DNA of 64,000 bases from an uncultured Hungatella sp. GTDB taxonomy: Bacteria; Bacillota; Clostridia; Lachnospirales; Lachnospiraceae. Location of the stretch: NCBI GenBank assembly GCA_949879795.1, contig CATLBR010000003.1:62001-126000 (forward strand). The letters are read 5' to 3'. Shown in pieces: positions 9,399 to 18,531 of the stretch; the stretch's first letter is position 1, and the number at the start of each line of letters is the position of its first letter. Position numbers and translations under genes: made by a program. Below the pieces are notes generated by a model, which was given only the letters and a program-made list of their open reading frames with translations, was not told the DNA's origin and did not search any database.

Positions 9399-9989
9399 CT
9401 ACAGAGTTCCCTTTGTGGAGAGAACTCCCGTAATCCTCTGGTCATATGATGTCGCCTGATCCAGAGCCTTGGCAAATGCTTTGAAGGCGCCCTCCACGAT
9501 ATGATGGTTGTTGAATCCGTCCAGCTGTTTCAAATGGAGATTCATCTCCCCGCCATAGGACACGGCATAGAAAAACTCTCGGACTGTCTCTGTCTCCAGT
9601 TCTCCCACTTTCTCCCTGTCCAGGTTCATATTCCAGGACAGGTATGGCCTTCCACACAGATCCAAAGAACAGAGGATCAGAGCATCGTCCATAGGCAGGA
9701 TTTTGGAACCATAGCGGACGATTCCTCTCTTGTCTCCCACCGCCTCCCTGATGGCCTTTCCCAGCACGATTCCTGTGTCTTCCACCGTGTGATGGGTATC
9801 CACCTCAAGATCGCCTTCCACATAAAGTTTCAGATCAAAAAGCCCGTGCCGTGCAAAACCGTAAAGCATGTGATCAAAAAATCCTATTCCGGTGTGGATA
9901 TCCCCGTTTCCGCTGCCATCCAGATTAAGTGTCAGGCGAATCCTTGTCTCTGCCGTGTTTCTCTCTATAGTACCAGTCCGTCCCGACAT
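9399..9989 (-). CDS. hisB: Imidazoleglycerol-phosphate dehydratase
   Basis: 196 residues. It dehydrates imidazole glycerol phosphate to imidazole acetol phosphate, using two Mn sites. The signature motifs are all present: GFFDHML, VDTHHTVEDTGIVLG, LDLCGRPYL and NNHHIVEGAFKAFAKAL. It is the monofunctional form, without a HisN phosphatase domain. An in-frame ATG at 10016 lies inside hisD with no ribosome site. The ATG at 9989, with AAGGAG ten bases upstream and one base after the hisD stop, is the real start and gives the usual MSGRTGTIERNTAET beginning. Confidence 0.95.
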   Translation of the reverse strand: MSGRTGTIERNTAETRIRLTLNLDGSGNGDIHTGIGFFDHMLYGFARHGLFDLKLYVEGDLEVDTHHTVEDTGIVLGKAIREAVGDKRGIVRYGSKILPMDDALILCSLDLCGRPYLSWNMNLDREKVGELETETVREFFYAVSYGGEMNLHLKQLDGFNNHHIVEGAFKAFAKALDQATSYDQRITGVLSTKGTL

Positions 9990-9990
9990 G

Positions 9991-11298
9991 TCAGTCACTC
10001 TCCTTCTGATTCTCAAAACGTACCCGTATGGAATTGGCGTGGGCCGTCAGGTGCTCTGCCTCGGCAAACGCGATGATATCCCTGTGTACAGGTTCCAGGG
10101 CCTCTTTCGAGTAATAAATGATGCTGGACTTTTTGATAAAGTCGTCCACACCGAGAGGTGAGAAAAATTTTGCTGTTCCGTTGGTGGGAAGCACATGGTT
10201 GGGACCTGCGAAATAGTCTCCCAGAGGCTCCGAGCTGTACTCTCCCAAAAAGATGGCTCCTGCGTTCTGAATCTTTGTCATCACCTCAAAGGGATTCCTG
10301 GTGACGATCTCCACATGCTCCGAGGCGATGGCATTGGCCGTCTCGATCGCTTCCCCCATATTCTCCGCCACAAGAATATACCCGAAATTTTCCAGAGATT
10401 TTTCCAGGATCTCTTTTCTGGAAAGATTTTTCACAAACCTCTCTATCTCTTTCGATACCTGTTCCGCCAGTTTCCTGCTGGTAGTCACCAGTATGGCGGA
10501 GGCCAGTTCATCATGTTCTGCCTGGGACAGAAGATCCGCGGCTACAAAACGCGCATTGGCTGTCTCGTCCGCCAGAACCAGGATCTCACTGGGACCTGCG
10601 ATGCTGTCGATACTCACATGACCGTACACGGCCTTTTTGGCCAGAGCCACAAAAATATTTCCCGGACCCACAATCTTGTTGACCCTGGGAATGGACTCTG
10701 TTCCGAAAGCCAGAGCAGCTACTGCCTGAGCCCCCCCAACCTTGTAAACTTCCGTGGCGCCCGCCAGTCGGGCTGCCGTCAGAGTTACAGGATTTACCTT
10801 CCCGTCTTTTCCCGGCGGAGTCACCATGACAATCCTTTTGACTCCTGCCACCTCGGCTGGGATGATGTTCATCAGAACCGAAGACGGATAGGCCGCCTTG
10901 CCTCCCGGCACGTAGACGCCTGCGCTCTCCAGCGCAGTCACTTTCTGTCCCAGGATACTGCCGTCAGGTTTGCTGTCAAACCAACTGTGCCGCACCTGCT
11001 TCTGGTGGTATTCCCGGATATTGTTCATGGCTTTTTCCATGATTCTAAGAAGTTCCGGCTCTACCGCCTCCCTCGCCTCTCTGATCTCATCTTCTGTCAC
11101 GCGGACCGTGGAAGCATCTATGTCGGCTCCGTCAAATTTCTTCGTGAAGGCAAACACCGCCTCATCTTTTTTCTCTTTTACCTCGTCCACGATCTCCTGG
11201 ACGGTATGGCTGTAGCTGTCATAATTGTTGGGATCCCGTTTGAGAAGATCCGACAGAATGTTTTCTCTGACCGACTTGTCCAGTGTGATAATCCTCAT
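9991..11298 (-). CDS. hisD: Histidinol dehydrogenase
   Basis: 435 residues, a full-length zinc- and NAD-dependent enzyme that oxidises histidinol to histidine in two steps. Family landmarks: [81 protein letters not shown], the zinc-site SQAEHDE, and the catalytic NASEHVEI variant (IASEHVEI) before GPNHVLPT. It overlaps hisG by ATGA at its start and is separated from hisB by one base, so hisG-D-B are translated as a coupled set. Confidence 0.96.
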   Translation of the reverse strand: MRIITLDKSVRENILSDLLKRDPNNYDSYSHTVQEIVDEVKEKKDEAVFAFTKKFDGADIDASTVRVTEDEIREAREAVEPELLRIMEKAMNNIREYHQKQVRHSWFDSKPDGSILGQKVTALESAGVYVPGGKAAYPSSVLMNIIPAEVAGVKRIVMVTPPGKDGKVNPVTLTAARLAGATEVYKVGGAQAVAALAFGTESIPRVNKIVGPGNIFVALAKKAVYGHVSIDSIAGPSEILVLADETANARFVAADLLSQAEHDELASAILVTTSRKLAEQVSKEIERFVKNLSRKEILEKSLENFGYILVAENMGEAIETANAIASEHVEIVTRNPFEVMTKIQNAGAIFLGEYSSEPLGDYFAGPNHVLPTNGTAKFFSPLGVDDFIKKSSIIYYSKEALEPVHRDIIAFAEAEHLTAHANSIRVRFENQKESD

Positions 11299-11945
11299 AA
11301 CCGTTCCTCCTGCAGCGATGTTTTCAAATCTCTGATAAGCCGGGTCACCCTCTGGTTTTCCCGCTTCATGCTCACCTGATTCACAATAACTCTGGCAGAC
11401 AGATCACATATCTCCTCAAGCACGGTCAATCCGTTCTCGCGAAGGGTGGAACCCGTCTCCACAATATCCACGATCACTTCTGAAAGCCCCACCAGAGGCG
11501 CCAGTTCAATGGAGCCGTTGAGTTTGATGATCTCTACGGTCTGATGCTTTTTGTTGTAAAAATAATCCTTGGCTATATTCGGATACTTGGTGGCTACTCG
11601 TATCAGCTGATGGTGTTTTAACAATTCTTTGGCGGCCTGGGGACCGCAGACGCACATGCGGCATCTGCCAAAGCCAAGGTCTATAACCTCGTACAGTTTC
11701 CGCCCTTCCTCCAGGATCGTATCTTTTCCGCAGATCCCTATATCGGCAGCTCCGTATTCCACATAGGTAGGCACGTCATTAGCCTTTGCCAGAAAGAAAC
11801 GCACACCCAGTTCATCATTGGCAAAAATCAATTTTCTAGAGTTCTTGTCCTTCATCTCATCGCAGGTGATTCCCACCTGTTCCAGAAGATCTAGAGTTCT
11901 GTATGCCAGCCTCCCTTTGGTCAGGGCAATGGTCAGATATCTCAT
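11295..11945 (-). CDS. hisG: ATP phosphoribosyltransferase catalytic subunit (short form)
   Basis: 216 residues: the short HisG that lacks the C-terminal regulatory ACT-like domain and must work with HisZ. It joins ATP and PRPP in the first committed step of histidine synthesis. Typical parts are the N-terminal YLTIALTKGRL, YGAADIGICGKD, VATKYPNIAKDYF and the PRPP loop at VIVDIVETGSTLRENGL. A longer frame opens at 12005 inside hisZ, but the ATG at 11945 has GGAGG upstream, forms an ATGA overlap with the hisZ stop, and gives the conserved N-terminus, so that start was chosen. Confidence 0.95.
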   Translation of the reverse strand: MRYLTIALTKGRLAYRTLDLLEQVGITCDEMKDKNSRKLIFANDELGVRFFLAKANDVPTYVEYGAADIGICGKDTILEEGRKLYEVIDLGFGRCRMCVCGPQAAKELLKHHQLIRVATKYPNIAKDYFYNKKHQTVEIIKLNGSIELAPLVGLSEVIVDIVETGSTLRENGLTVLEEICDLSARVIVNQVSMKRENQRVTRLIRDLKTSLQEERL

Positions 11946-13177
11946 ATGCTCCTCCGTTCCGCGCGCGTCTCTAAAACTACAGTATCTCCGTCCTCTTTTA
12001 CCCACAAAATTTTCTCGAACTCCCGCCTTTCGGCGCAGGCCTGGTATTCCTCCGTCCCTTTTTTGGAAGATTTACGCACAAGAACCGTCCTGTTATCCTG
12101 CTTTCTCAATTCTGATGCCAGTCTCACGGCTCTATCCCATACCGCCGTGTCATAGAGAACCATCGTCTGAACGTTCTCTGTTTTCACCTTCACCTTCTGT
12201 CTGGACATGGCAAGCATCAGCTGGTCGACCTGGATGGCAAAGCCTACTGCCGGAACGTCTTTTCCAAACTGAACCAGGAGCTTGTCATACCTGCCTCCAT
12301 TTACGATATATTCTCCTGTGCCGTAGGTGTATGCCTTGAAAATAATTCCTGTGTAATACTGATATTTGCTGAGCATCCCCAGATCATATGAGACATAGTC
12401 TGCCATGCCGTAGGATTGCAAAATCACCTGTATCTCCTCCAGCCGCTCTACAGCCTTTCTGGAGCGCTCATTTTTCACAAGGTGCTTCACCTGCTCCAGC
12501 TGGTCCAGAGTCCCAAACAATTCAGGCAGCTTCAAAAACATGGTTTTCAGGGAGGGAGACATATCCCGCAGGGACAGCAGTTCCTCCACGCCGAAATAGT
12601 TTTTATTTTCTATCAGTTCCCTCAAAGTCTCCTGGGTCTCCGCGTCCATGCCAGCCTCGTCGGCCAGGCCTCTGAAAAATTCCACCTGCCCCAGTTCTAC
12701 CTGAAACTCTCTCAGCCCTGCAGCCCTTAAAGCGTCGATGACCATGGCGATGACCTCCGCGTCGGCCCCGCCGGCATCCTCGCCTATCAGCTCCACTCCT
12801 GTCTGGGTCACTTCCTTCAGGCGCCCCTGGTAACTGGAATTGTTGATAAACGTCCGCTCCCTGTAGCACAGGCGCACGGGCATGTTCTCCTCAAAAAGAT
12901 ACTTTCCCACACATCGGGCGATCGCAGGGGTCATGTCAGGACGCAGCACCAGAGTGTTGTTGTCTCTGTCAAAAAATTTAAACATCTCCCTTGAGGTGAC
13001 GCTTCCCCGCTCTTTATTAAAAATATCAAAGTATTCAAATGTAGGAGTCTCGATATCCTCATATCCATACAGATGAAACACATGGCTGATTCTGTCCTGA
13101 ACCGCCAGCTTTTCCGCACATTCTCTTCCGTAGATATCTCTCACCCCTTCCGGGGTATGTAGTAAATTTGCTGCCAT
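11942..13177 (-). CDS. hisZ: ATP phosphoribosyltransferase regulatory subunit
   Basis: 411 residues, homologous to the catalytic core of histidyl-tRNA synthetase but lacking synthetase activity. It binds short HisG and carries histidine feedback. Motif-2-like RPDMTPAIAR and the FYTGIIFKAYTYG and GGRYDKL segments are visible; the N-terminus LLHTPEGVRDIYGREC is typical. The length is right for HisZ with a C-terminal domain (a true HisS is slightly longer and carries the anticodon-binding domain). It is the first gene of the operon, 33 bp after a candidate -10, and its stop overlaps the hisG start. Confidence 0.92.
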   Translation of the reverse strand: MAANLLHTPEGVRDIYGRECAEKLAVQDRISHVFHLYGYEDIETPTFEYFDIFNKERGSVTSREMFKFFDRDNNTLVLRPDMTPAIARCVGKYLFEENMPVRLCYRERTFINNSSYQGRLKEVTQTGVELIGEDAGGADAEVIAMVIDALRAAGLREFQVELGQVEFFRGLADEAGMDAETQETLRELIENKNYFGVEELLSLRDMSPSLKTMFLKLPELFGTLDQLEQVKHLVKNERSRKAVERLEEIQVILQSYGMADYVSYDLGMLSKYQYYTGIIFKAYTYGTGEYIVNGGRYDKLLVQFGKDVPAVGFAIQVDQLMLAMSRQKVKVKTENVQTMVLYDTAVWDRAVRLASELRKQDNRTVLVRKSSKKGTEEYQACAERREFEKILWVKEDGDTVVLETRAERRSI

Positions 13178-13190
13178 CGTACTCTCCTAT

Positions 13191-13238
13191 GGTGTAAACT
13201 GTAACACCTATTTTACTACAATTTATAAATTAATACAA
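13191..13238 (-). promoter_or_regulatory. his operon promoter with an overlapping inverted repeat
   Basis: On the minus strand a -35 TTGTAT (13233-13238) and a -10 TAAAAT (13210-13215) are separated by exactly 17 bp. Directly downstream, over the expected start site, is GGTGT-N8-ACACC (13191-13208), a plausible repressor operator. The leader is about 25-30 nt before hisZ and holds no T-box or attenuator. Confidence 0.65.
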
Positions 13239-13243
13239 CTAAA

Positions 13244-13284
13244 CTAAAAAGAAATCCCGGAGAGTCCATAAGACTAACCGGGAT
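13244..13284 (-). terminator. Terminator of the SASP gene
   Basis: A stem of ATCCCGG (13278-13284) with CCGGGAT (13254-13260), plus an inner AGTC/GACT pair. It is followed on the minus strand by TTCTTTTTAG, 25 bp after the SASP stop. It insulates the his promoter from SASP transcription. Confidence 0.85.
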
Positions 13285-13308
13285 ATCCTTGTTCTTTATA
13301 TCGGCCTT

Positions 13309-13515
13309 TTACTTACCAGCCATCTGCTTTTCCTGAGCTTCGATCATCTTCTTCACCATATAACCGCCTACAGAACCGTTCTGAGCGGATGTCAGGTTAC
13401 CGTTGTATCCGTTGGTCAGCGGCACGCCCAGCTCGCCTGCGACTTCCATCTTGAATTTGTCCATTGCCTCTCTTGCCTCTGGTACATTAGTTGTGTTTGA
13501 AGATTTGTTAGACAT
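13309..13515 (-). CDS. Small acid-soluble spore protein, alpha/beta type
   Basis: 68 residues. These proteins coat spore DNA and are cut by the GPR protease at germination. Both signatures are present: the GPR cleavage region KFKMEVAGELGV, followed directly by PLTNGYNGNLTSAQNGSVGG, and the C-terminal GGYMVKKMIEAQE helix. AAGGAGGCG lies upstream of the ATG. The gene stands alone between terminators. It shows that the organism forms endospores and should be made in the forespore late in sporulation. Confidence 0.95.
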   Translation of the reverse strand: MSNKSSNTTNVPEAREAMDKFKMEVAGELGVPLTNGYNGNLTSAQNGSVGGYMVKKMIEAQEKQMAGK

Positions 13516-13565
13516 AGTAAAACGCCTCCTTGTTTTCTGTGTGTGTTAGTTAACTGCTACACTCC

Positions 13566-13572
13566 TATTATG
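13566..13572 (-). promoter_or_regulatory. Possible forespore (sigma-G-like) -10 element for the SASP gene
   Basis: About 50 bp upstream of the SASP start the minus strand reads CATAATA, which matches the known sigma-G -10 pattern (CATnnTA). A convincing GnATR -35 at 17-18 bp was not found, so the call rests on the -10 and the gene's known biology. Confidence 0.35.
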
Positions 13573-13641
13573 TGCCTGCAGAAAAATAATACACTAGAAG
13601 GTTCTGCGTAATCTGTCATTTTTTAACAACCTTTCACACAA

Positions 13642-15699
13642 CTACAGATTCAGTTTCTCATAGCTTTTCTCCAGATATTCCTCCAGCCGTCTTTTTAGTT
13701 CTCGGTGCTCTTCGGCTGCAAGCTCGGCGTCCTGTTCCAAAAGCGTCGTCACTTCCTCCGAAACATGCTTTAAGACACTGGCGTCTGTAAAAATGTCCGC
13801 CAATTTAAATTCCATATCCCCGCTCTGGCGGATTCCGAATATATCCCCCGGACCGCGAAGTTTCAGATCTTCGGACGCGATATAAAATCCGTCGTTGGAC
13901 CGGTTTAAAATATCCAGCCGCTCCTGGGTTCCCTCCTGATCACCGCAGTTGACCATGATGCAGTAGGACTGATGCTTTCCCCTTCCGACGCGGCCTCTCA
14001 GCTGGTGAAGCTGGGCCAGGCCAAATCGCTCTGCGTTCTCGATCAACATCACTGTAGCGTTGGGCACATTGACACCCACCTCGATCACCGTGGTGGATAC
14101 GAGGATCTGAATCTCCCCTGCGGCAAACCGCTCCATGATCTGATTTTTCTCCCTGCCTTTCATCTTTCCGTGAAGATACTGAATCTCTGCTCCCGGCAGC
14201 TCGACTCTCAGAGTCTCTGTGTAGTCCAGCACATTCTCCGCGTCCATCATCTCGCTGGCCTCGACCATGGGGCAGATCACATAAGCCTGCCGCCCCTGAG
14301 CCAGCTGCTTTTTTATAAATGTGTAGGCGTTCTTCCTGTAATCCGTGTTGACCACGCAGTTTTTGATGGGAAGACGGCCTACAGGCATCTCATCGATGAC
14401 AGAGATATCCAGATCGCCGTATAATATAATGGCCAGTGTCCTGGGGATGGGGGTGGCACTCATGACCATCACATGGGGTTCCTCCCCTTTGTCTCCCAGC
14501 ATCTCCCTCTGGCCTACGCCGAACCTGTGCTGTTCGTCGGTGATCACCAGGCCCAGCCTGTCATATACTACCTTCTCCTGGATGAGGGCATGGGTTCCTA
14601 TGATGATGTCCGCCTCATGACTTCGTATTTTCTCATATGCCGCTCTTTTTTCCTTCGCCGTCATGGAGCCGGTGACCAGAACCGGGACTTTATCAATACC
14701 CTGAGACTCAAACAGTTCTGACATACTCTCGAAATGCTGTCTTGCCAGAACCTCGGTGGGCGCCATCATGGCTCCCTGAAAGCCGTTGTACGCCGCCACA
14801 AGGAGGGATAAAAATGCAATAATGGTTTTTCCTGAACCCACATCTCCCTGCACCAGGCGGTTCATCACCAGCCCGCCGGTCAGATCGCCCATAACATCCC
14901 TCAGCACATCGGTCTGAGCTTTTGTGAGTCGGTAAGGAAGACTGTCCACCAACGCTTCCACCTGGGGCGCCGGCTTCATGACACAGCAGCTATGTTTGTC
15001 CCGTCTCTTGTCTTTCAGCCTCCGGACAGCCAGAATAAACAGAAAAAATTCATCGAATACCAGCCTCTTTCTTGCAAAGAGAAGTTCTTGGCGGTCTTTT
15101 GGAAAATGAATATGTTCGATGGCATAGTTATACTCTGCCAAGCTGTATTTTTTCCTCATATCGGCGGGAAGGTACTCCCTTTCCATCTGACGGATATCCA
15201 GGGCCTGGGCCACGGCTCTGGAGATGGCCTTGTTGCCCAAACCTTTCGTCTGTCCATAAACCGGCTGCATGCTCTCCATCATGGTTTGATAGGTTTCTCT
15301 GGTAAAGATCTCCGGTTGCTCCATGGTGAGGCGGTTGTTCTTCCTGACCACCTTGCCATAAAAAATATGGAAGGTGCCTGCCTGAAGAATGTTTTTGAGA
15401 AAAGGCATATTAAACCAGGTCAGCTGCAAAGTGCCGGTCATGTCCCTTAAAGAGGTGGTGATAACCTGGGTGTGCTGAAAACTGCGGACAGACGCCGTCT
15501 TCTGGAGAATTCCCTCTACCGCCCCAGCCGTGTCCATCTTTAATTCGCCGATGGGAACCGGTGCTCCATATATATGGTAATCTCTGGGATAGTAGCTGAT
15601 GAGATCATCTACCGTGAACACTCCCAGCTTCTCAAACAGCTTTCCGGTCTTCTCCCCGATTCCTTTGAGAGTGCGAATCGATTCCTGATTGTCTCCCAT
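13642..15699 (-). CDS. recG: ATP-dependent DNA helicase RecG
   Basis: 685 residues from the ATG at 15699. It remodels stalled forks and branch-migrates Holliday junctions. The N-terminal wedge/OB domain (YYPRDYHIYG) is followed by superfamily 2 helicase motifs: Walker A GDVGSGKTIIAF, motif II DEQHRFGVGQR (a DEQH box, as in RecG), motif III MSATPIPRTLA, motif V VSTTVIEVGVNVPNA and motif VI QLRGRVGRGKHQSYC. An ATG 14 codons upstream (15741) has no ribosome site, while 15699 follows GGAAGGAAACAG. It is the last gene of the Asp23-fakA-orf-recG row. Confidence 0.94.
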   Translation of the reverse strand: MGDNQESIRTLKGIGEKTGKLFEKLGVFTVDDLISYYPRDYHIYGAPVPIGELKMDTAGAVEGILQKTASVRSFQHTQVITTSLRDMTGTLQLTWFNMPFLKNILQAGTFHIFYGKVVRKNNRLTMEQPEIFTRETYQTMMESMQPVYGQTKGLGNKAISRAVAQALDIRQMEREYLPADMRKKYSLAEYNYAIEHIHFPKDRQELLFARKRLVFDEFFLFILAVRRLKDKRRDKHSCCVMKPAPQVEALVDSLPYRLTKAQTDVLRDVMGDLTGGLVMNRLVQGDVGSGKTIIAFLSLLVAAYNGFQGAMMAPTEVLARQHFESMSELFESQGIDKVPVLVTGSMTAKEKRAAYEKIRSHEADIIIGTHALIQEKVVYDRLGLVITDEQHRFGVGQREMLGDKGEEPHVMVMSATPIPRTLAIILYGDLDISVIDEMPVGRLPIKNCVVNTDYRKNAYTFIKKQLAQGRQAYVICPMVEASEMMDAENVLDYTETLRVELPGAEIQYLHGKMKGREKNQIMERFAAGEIQILVSTTVIEVGVNVPNATVMLIENAERFGLAQLHQLRGRVGRGKHQSYCIMVNCGDQEGTQERLDILNRSNDGFYIASEDLKLRGPGDIFGIRQSGDMEFKLADIFTDASVLKHVSEEVTTLLEQDAELAAEEHRELKRRLEEYLEKSYEKLNL

Positions 15700-15795
15700 C
15701 CCCGTCTGTTTCCTTCCCTTATCCGTATACATTTTAATCATTCTTGAAAAAGGACTGACACACCCAGGCGTACCAGTCCCATCGCGTTTTATATT

Positions 15796-16803
15796 TTACA
15801 GAGTATGTGAACTCTCCCTGCTGCGGAACATGGTGTTGATGATCTCTGCAACACTCTTCCATGCCCTGTCCCCGGACATATTTGCACGACACACTTTCCA
15901 GTAATTGCGGACAGAGAGCATCCGCTGTGCCAGGTCGTCGGGAACTGTCTTATAGTCCTCCTCCAGTTCTCTGACCCGCTCCTCCGTATAGACAGGCTCC
16001 CGCCCCATCATCTTGCTTCTGGATTCATCCATGCGGCGGAAAATCTCAAACTGTTTGGGCCAATTTTTCACATGCTCTTCCAGTTCCTTCACATGCTTTT
16101 CGTAGACCCTGTCCAACTCTGCCAGCTCTTCTTCCATAGTCAGAACCCTGTATCCCCTGCCCTGAGCCAGATCGGACACAGTGGCCTCTTTTTCCGTGAC
16201 ACGCACCACTCTGGTTCCGTTCTCATAGCCCGCCACAATCTCGTCATAAAGGCTGGCATAAGCCTGGGCCAGCCGTGAAGCCTTATCACGCCATGTATTG
16301 CCGCCCTGGGCCTCCTTCAGGTTGCTCACTTCCTGGGAAAACCAGAGAGGAACAATGGTGTCGGTCATATCTTTGCCTTCTGTCACTTCTTCCTCAGTGG
16401 CAAAATACCGGGTGGACGTTGTAAATGAACCATATACCTGTCCCATAAGGATGGTGGAGTTCTTGATCTCGTCCAAATCAGGCAGAGCAGCCTGCCATCC
16501 TTTCTCGGCGATCATCCTGCGGCAGGCCTCCATCCCTTCACTGGATATTGACACCTTTACTGCAGGGACTGACCCGTCGGCCGCTGTCAGTTTCCTGGCC
16601 AGCAGCTGATTCATGGTCTGTCTCTCTTTCCCGGAAGTTTTTTCCTGTCCCAAAACCGGGAACCCGGAGGTAAACCAGCATGCGTCCGACTGCGGACGCG
16701 CCGCCGCACATGAAAGTCCGGCGGGCGTATTTGGCATCCCTGAATTGATGCCGCCTAATCGGCGGTGGACCTTCAAGGTAAATAAATCAGACTGAATCTT
16801 CAT
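15796..16803 (-). CDS. Hypothetical helical protein with a palindrome-rich 5' end
   Basis: Up to 335 residues; no family recognised. The main part (from M64 on) is acidic/basic helical sequence with no signal peptide or membrane segment and several coiled-coil-like stretches (EEELAELDRVYEKHVKELEE). Two starts are possible: ATG 16803 (GGGGATG upstream) or ATG 16614 (GGAAAGAGAGACAG upstream). The 63 codons between them differ in style: rich in Gly, Pro and Cys, and encoded by a GC-rich segment packed with small palindromes (16640-16775). That part may be untranslated leader or an inserted palindromic element. It lies between fakA and recG and is read with them. Confidence 0.6.
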   Translation of the reverse strand: MKIQSDLFTLKVHRRLGGINSGMPNTPAGLSCAAARPQSDACWFTSGFPVLGQEKTSGKERQTMNQLLARKLTAADGSVPAVKVSISSEGMEACRRMIAEKGWQAALPDLDEIKNSTILMGQVYGSFTTSTRYFATEEEVTEGKDMTDTIVPLWFSQEVSNLKEAQGGNTWRDKASRLAQAYASLYDEIVAGYENGTRVVRVTEKEATVSDLAQGRGYRVLTMEEELAELDRVYEKHVKELEEHVKNWPKQFEIFRRMDESRSKMMGREPVYTEERVRELEEDYKTVPDDLAQRMLSVRNYWKVCRANMSGDRAWKSVAEIINTMFRSRESSHTL

Positions 16804-16829
16804 GAGTCATCCCCCGTTTTACAATTCGT

Positions 16830-18518
16830 CTATTCAACAGACAGCAGATAATAGTAGATAGGCTGTCCCCCGTTCTGCAGTTCAACCTCACAGCCCGGAT
16901 ACGCCTCCTGAATGCAGGCCAAAAGTTTCTCCGCGGTCTCGCGGGTGATATCTGCACCGTAGTAGACTGTGATCAGTTCTGCCTCATCATCCACCATAGC
17001 TGCCAGAGTGTTCAGTGTTGTCTCTTTCACAGACTGGCCTACGCACAGAATCCCCTTGTCGCCGATTCCCATAATATCGCCCTGGTTGATCTCTTTGTCA
17101 TCGATGACTGTGTTTCTCACGGCGTAAGTAATCTGTCCTGTCTTTACTCGGCTCATCTCTTCAATCATGGCAGCCTTATTCTCCTCCGGAGACAGTTCCG
17201 GGGCAAAATTGATAATGGCTGTGATCCCCTGAGGAACGGTCTTGGAGGGGACCACGATGATCTTTTTGTTCTCCACCAGGGAAGCCGCCTGTTCCGCCGC
17301 CAGAATGATGTTGCTGTTGTTGGGGAAAATGTAAATGGTGTCTGCATTCACCTGTTCTACGGCGTTGAGCATGTCTTCCGTGCTGGGGTTCATGGTCTGT
17401 CCCCCCTCGATCAGATAGTCTGTGCCGATTCCCTGGAAGATCTCTCCAAAGCCTTCGCCGATGGACACAGCGATAAACCCATACTCTTTCCTTGGTTCAG
17501 CTTCAGGACAGACATCCTCCCTCTTTTCGTCCGCCTGCTGTTTCTGTTGGGCGGCTTTTTTCTCTGCGTTCATGATCAGACGCTCATGATGTTCCTCCCT
17601 CATATTGTCAATCTTCATCCTGGAGAGAGAGCCGAAAGTCAGCGCCTTCTGTATGGCCAGTCCCGGGTCATTGGTGTGGACGTGAACTTTGACTACATCG
17701 TCATCGGAGACCACCACAATGGAATCGCCGATTGATTCCAGGTAAGCCTTGAAATCCATTTCTTCTCTGCTGCCATATGCTTTTTCTACATTGATAATAA
17801 ATTCCGTGCAGTAGCCGAACCTGATGTCGGCTTCCTCCACAGAAGCGCCGCCTGCAGCCGGTCTTGATACAGGACTGTCGTCCAGAGAAAGTGATATCTC
17901 TTTGCCCAGAAGACCGTCCAGACAGCCTTTCATCACCTGCATCAAACCCTGGCCGCCTGAGTCCACCACTCCAGCCTGCTTCAGGATGGGAAGCATCTCC
18001 GGTGTCTGGCTCAACACATAGTCTCCATGTGCAATGATCTTCTCTGCAAATTCTATGATATCCTCGGTTTCCGTGACCAATTCTACCGCCTTGTCGGCCA
18101 TCCCTTTGGCCACAGTGAGGATAGTGCCTTCCTTCGGCTTCATAACCGCCTTGTAGGCAGTCTCCGTAGCCCGGACAAACGCGTTGGCCAGAGTCGTGGT
18201 TGTGATCACATCCGCTTTCTTGATCTCTTTTGTAAACCCACGGAAAAGCTGGGACAAGATCACGCCGGAGTTGCCTCTGGCGCCCCGCAGAGAGCCTGAA
18301 GATATGGCTTTGGACAGATTCTCCAGAGTAGGATTCTCTATAGCCGCCACTTCTCTGGCCGCGGCCATGATGGTCATGGTCATGTTGGTTCCCGTATCTC
18401 CGTCAGGAACGGGAAACACGTTTAACTCATTAATCCAGTCTTTTTTGGCCTCAAGGCCTTTGGCCCCTGCCAGAAAGGATTTCTGTAGGCCTTTTGCATC
18501 AATTGTATTCATACCCAC
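16830..18518 (-). CDS. fakA: DAK2/DegV-like fatty-acid kinase catalytic subunit (YloV/FakA family)
   Basis: 562 residues. FakA phosphorylates fatty acids held by a FakB (DegV-type) carrier, so exogenous fatty acids can enter phospholipid synthesis. The N-terminal DhaL domain (to about 200) has the nucleotide and Mg site VPDGDTGTNMTMTI and GSLRGARGNSGVILSQ. The C-terminal half (from about 330) is DegV-like with TIYIFPNNSNIILAAEQAA and VPSKTVPQGI. The start is GTG (18518), eight bases after GGAGG; an ATG two codons later is an alternative. It follows the Asp23 gene, a pairing (yloU-yloV) found throughout Firmicutes. Confidence 0.9.
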   Translation of the reverse strand: MGMNTIDAKGLQKSFLAGAKGLEAKKDWINELNVFPVPDGDTGTNMTMTIMAAAREVAAIENPTLENLSKAISSGSLRGARGNSGVILSQLFRGFTKEIKKADVITTTTLANAFVRATETAYKAVMKPKEGTILTVAKGMADKAVELVTETEDIIEFAEKIIAHGDYVLSQTPEMLPILKQAGVVDSGGQGLMQVMKGCLDGLLGKEISLSLDDSPVSRPAAGGASVEEADIRFGYCTEFIINVEKAYGSREEMDFKAYLESIGDSIVVVSDDDVVKVHVHTNDPGLAIQKALTFGSLSRMKIDNMREEHHERLIMNAEKKAAQQKQQADEKREDVCPEAEPRKEYGFIAVSIGEGFGEIFQGIGTDYLIEGGQTMNPSTEDMLNAVEQVNADTIYIFPNNSNIILAAEQAASLVENKKIIVVPSKTVPQGITAIINFAPELSPEENKAAMIEEMSRVKTGQITYAVRNTVIDDKEINQGDIMGIGDKGILCVGQSVKETTLNTLAAMVDDEAELITVYYGADITRETAEKLLACIQEAYPGCEVELQNGGQPIYYYLLSVE

Positions 18519-18531
18519 GGGTTGCTCCTCC

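Noticed and set aside
10195-11379. Rightward 394-codon frame opposite hisD/hisG
   Set aside because: Shadow of two certain genes; Cys/His/Arg-rich composition typical of antisense frames.
13178-13243. T-box or attenuator in front of hisZ
   Set aside because: The leader is only about 30 nt and lacks a T-box sequence, specifier loop or terminator.
16640-16790. Palindrome-rich segment as a group II intron end
   Set aside because: A faint likeness to a domain-V hairpin only; no intron boundaries, no reverse transcriptase and no other domains.
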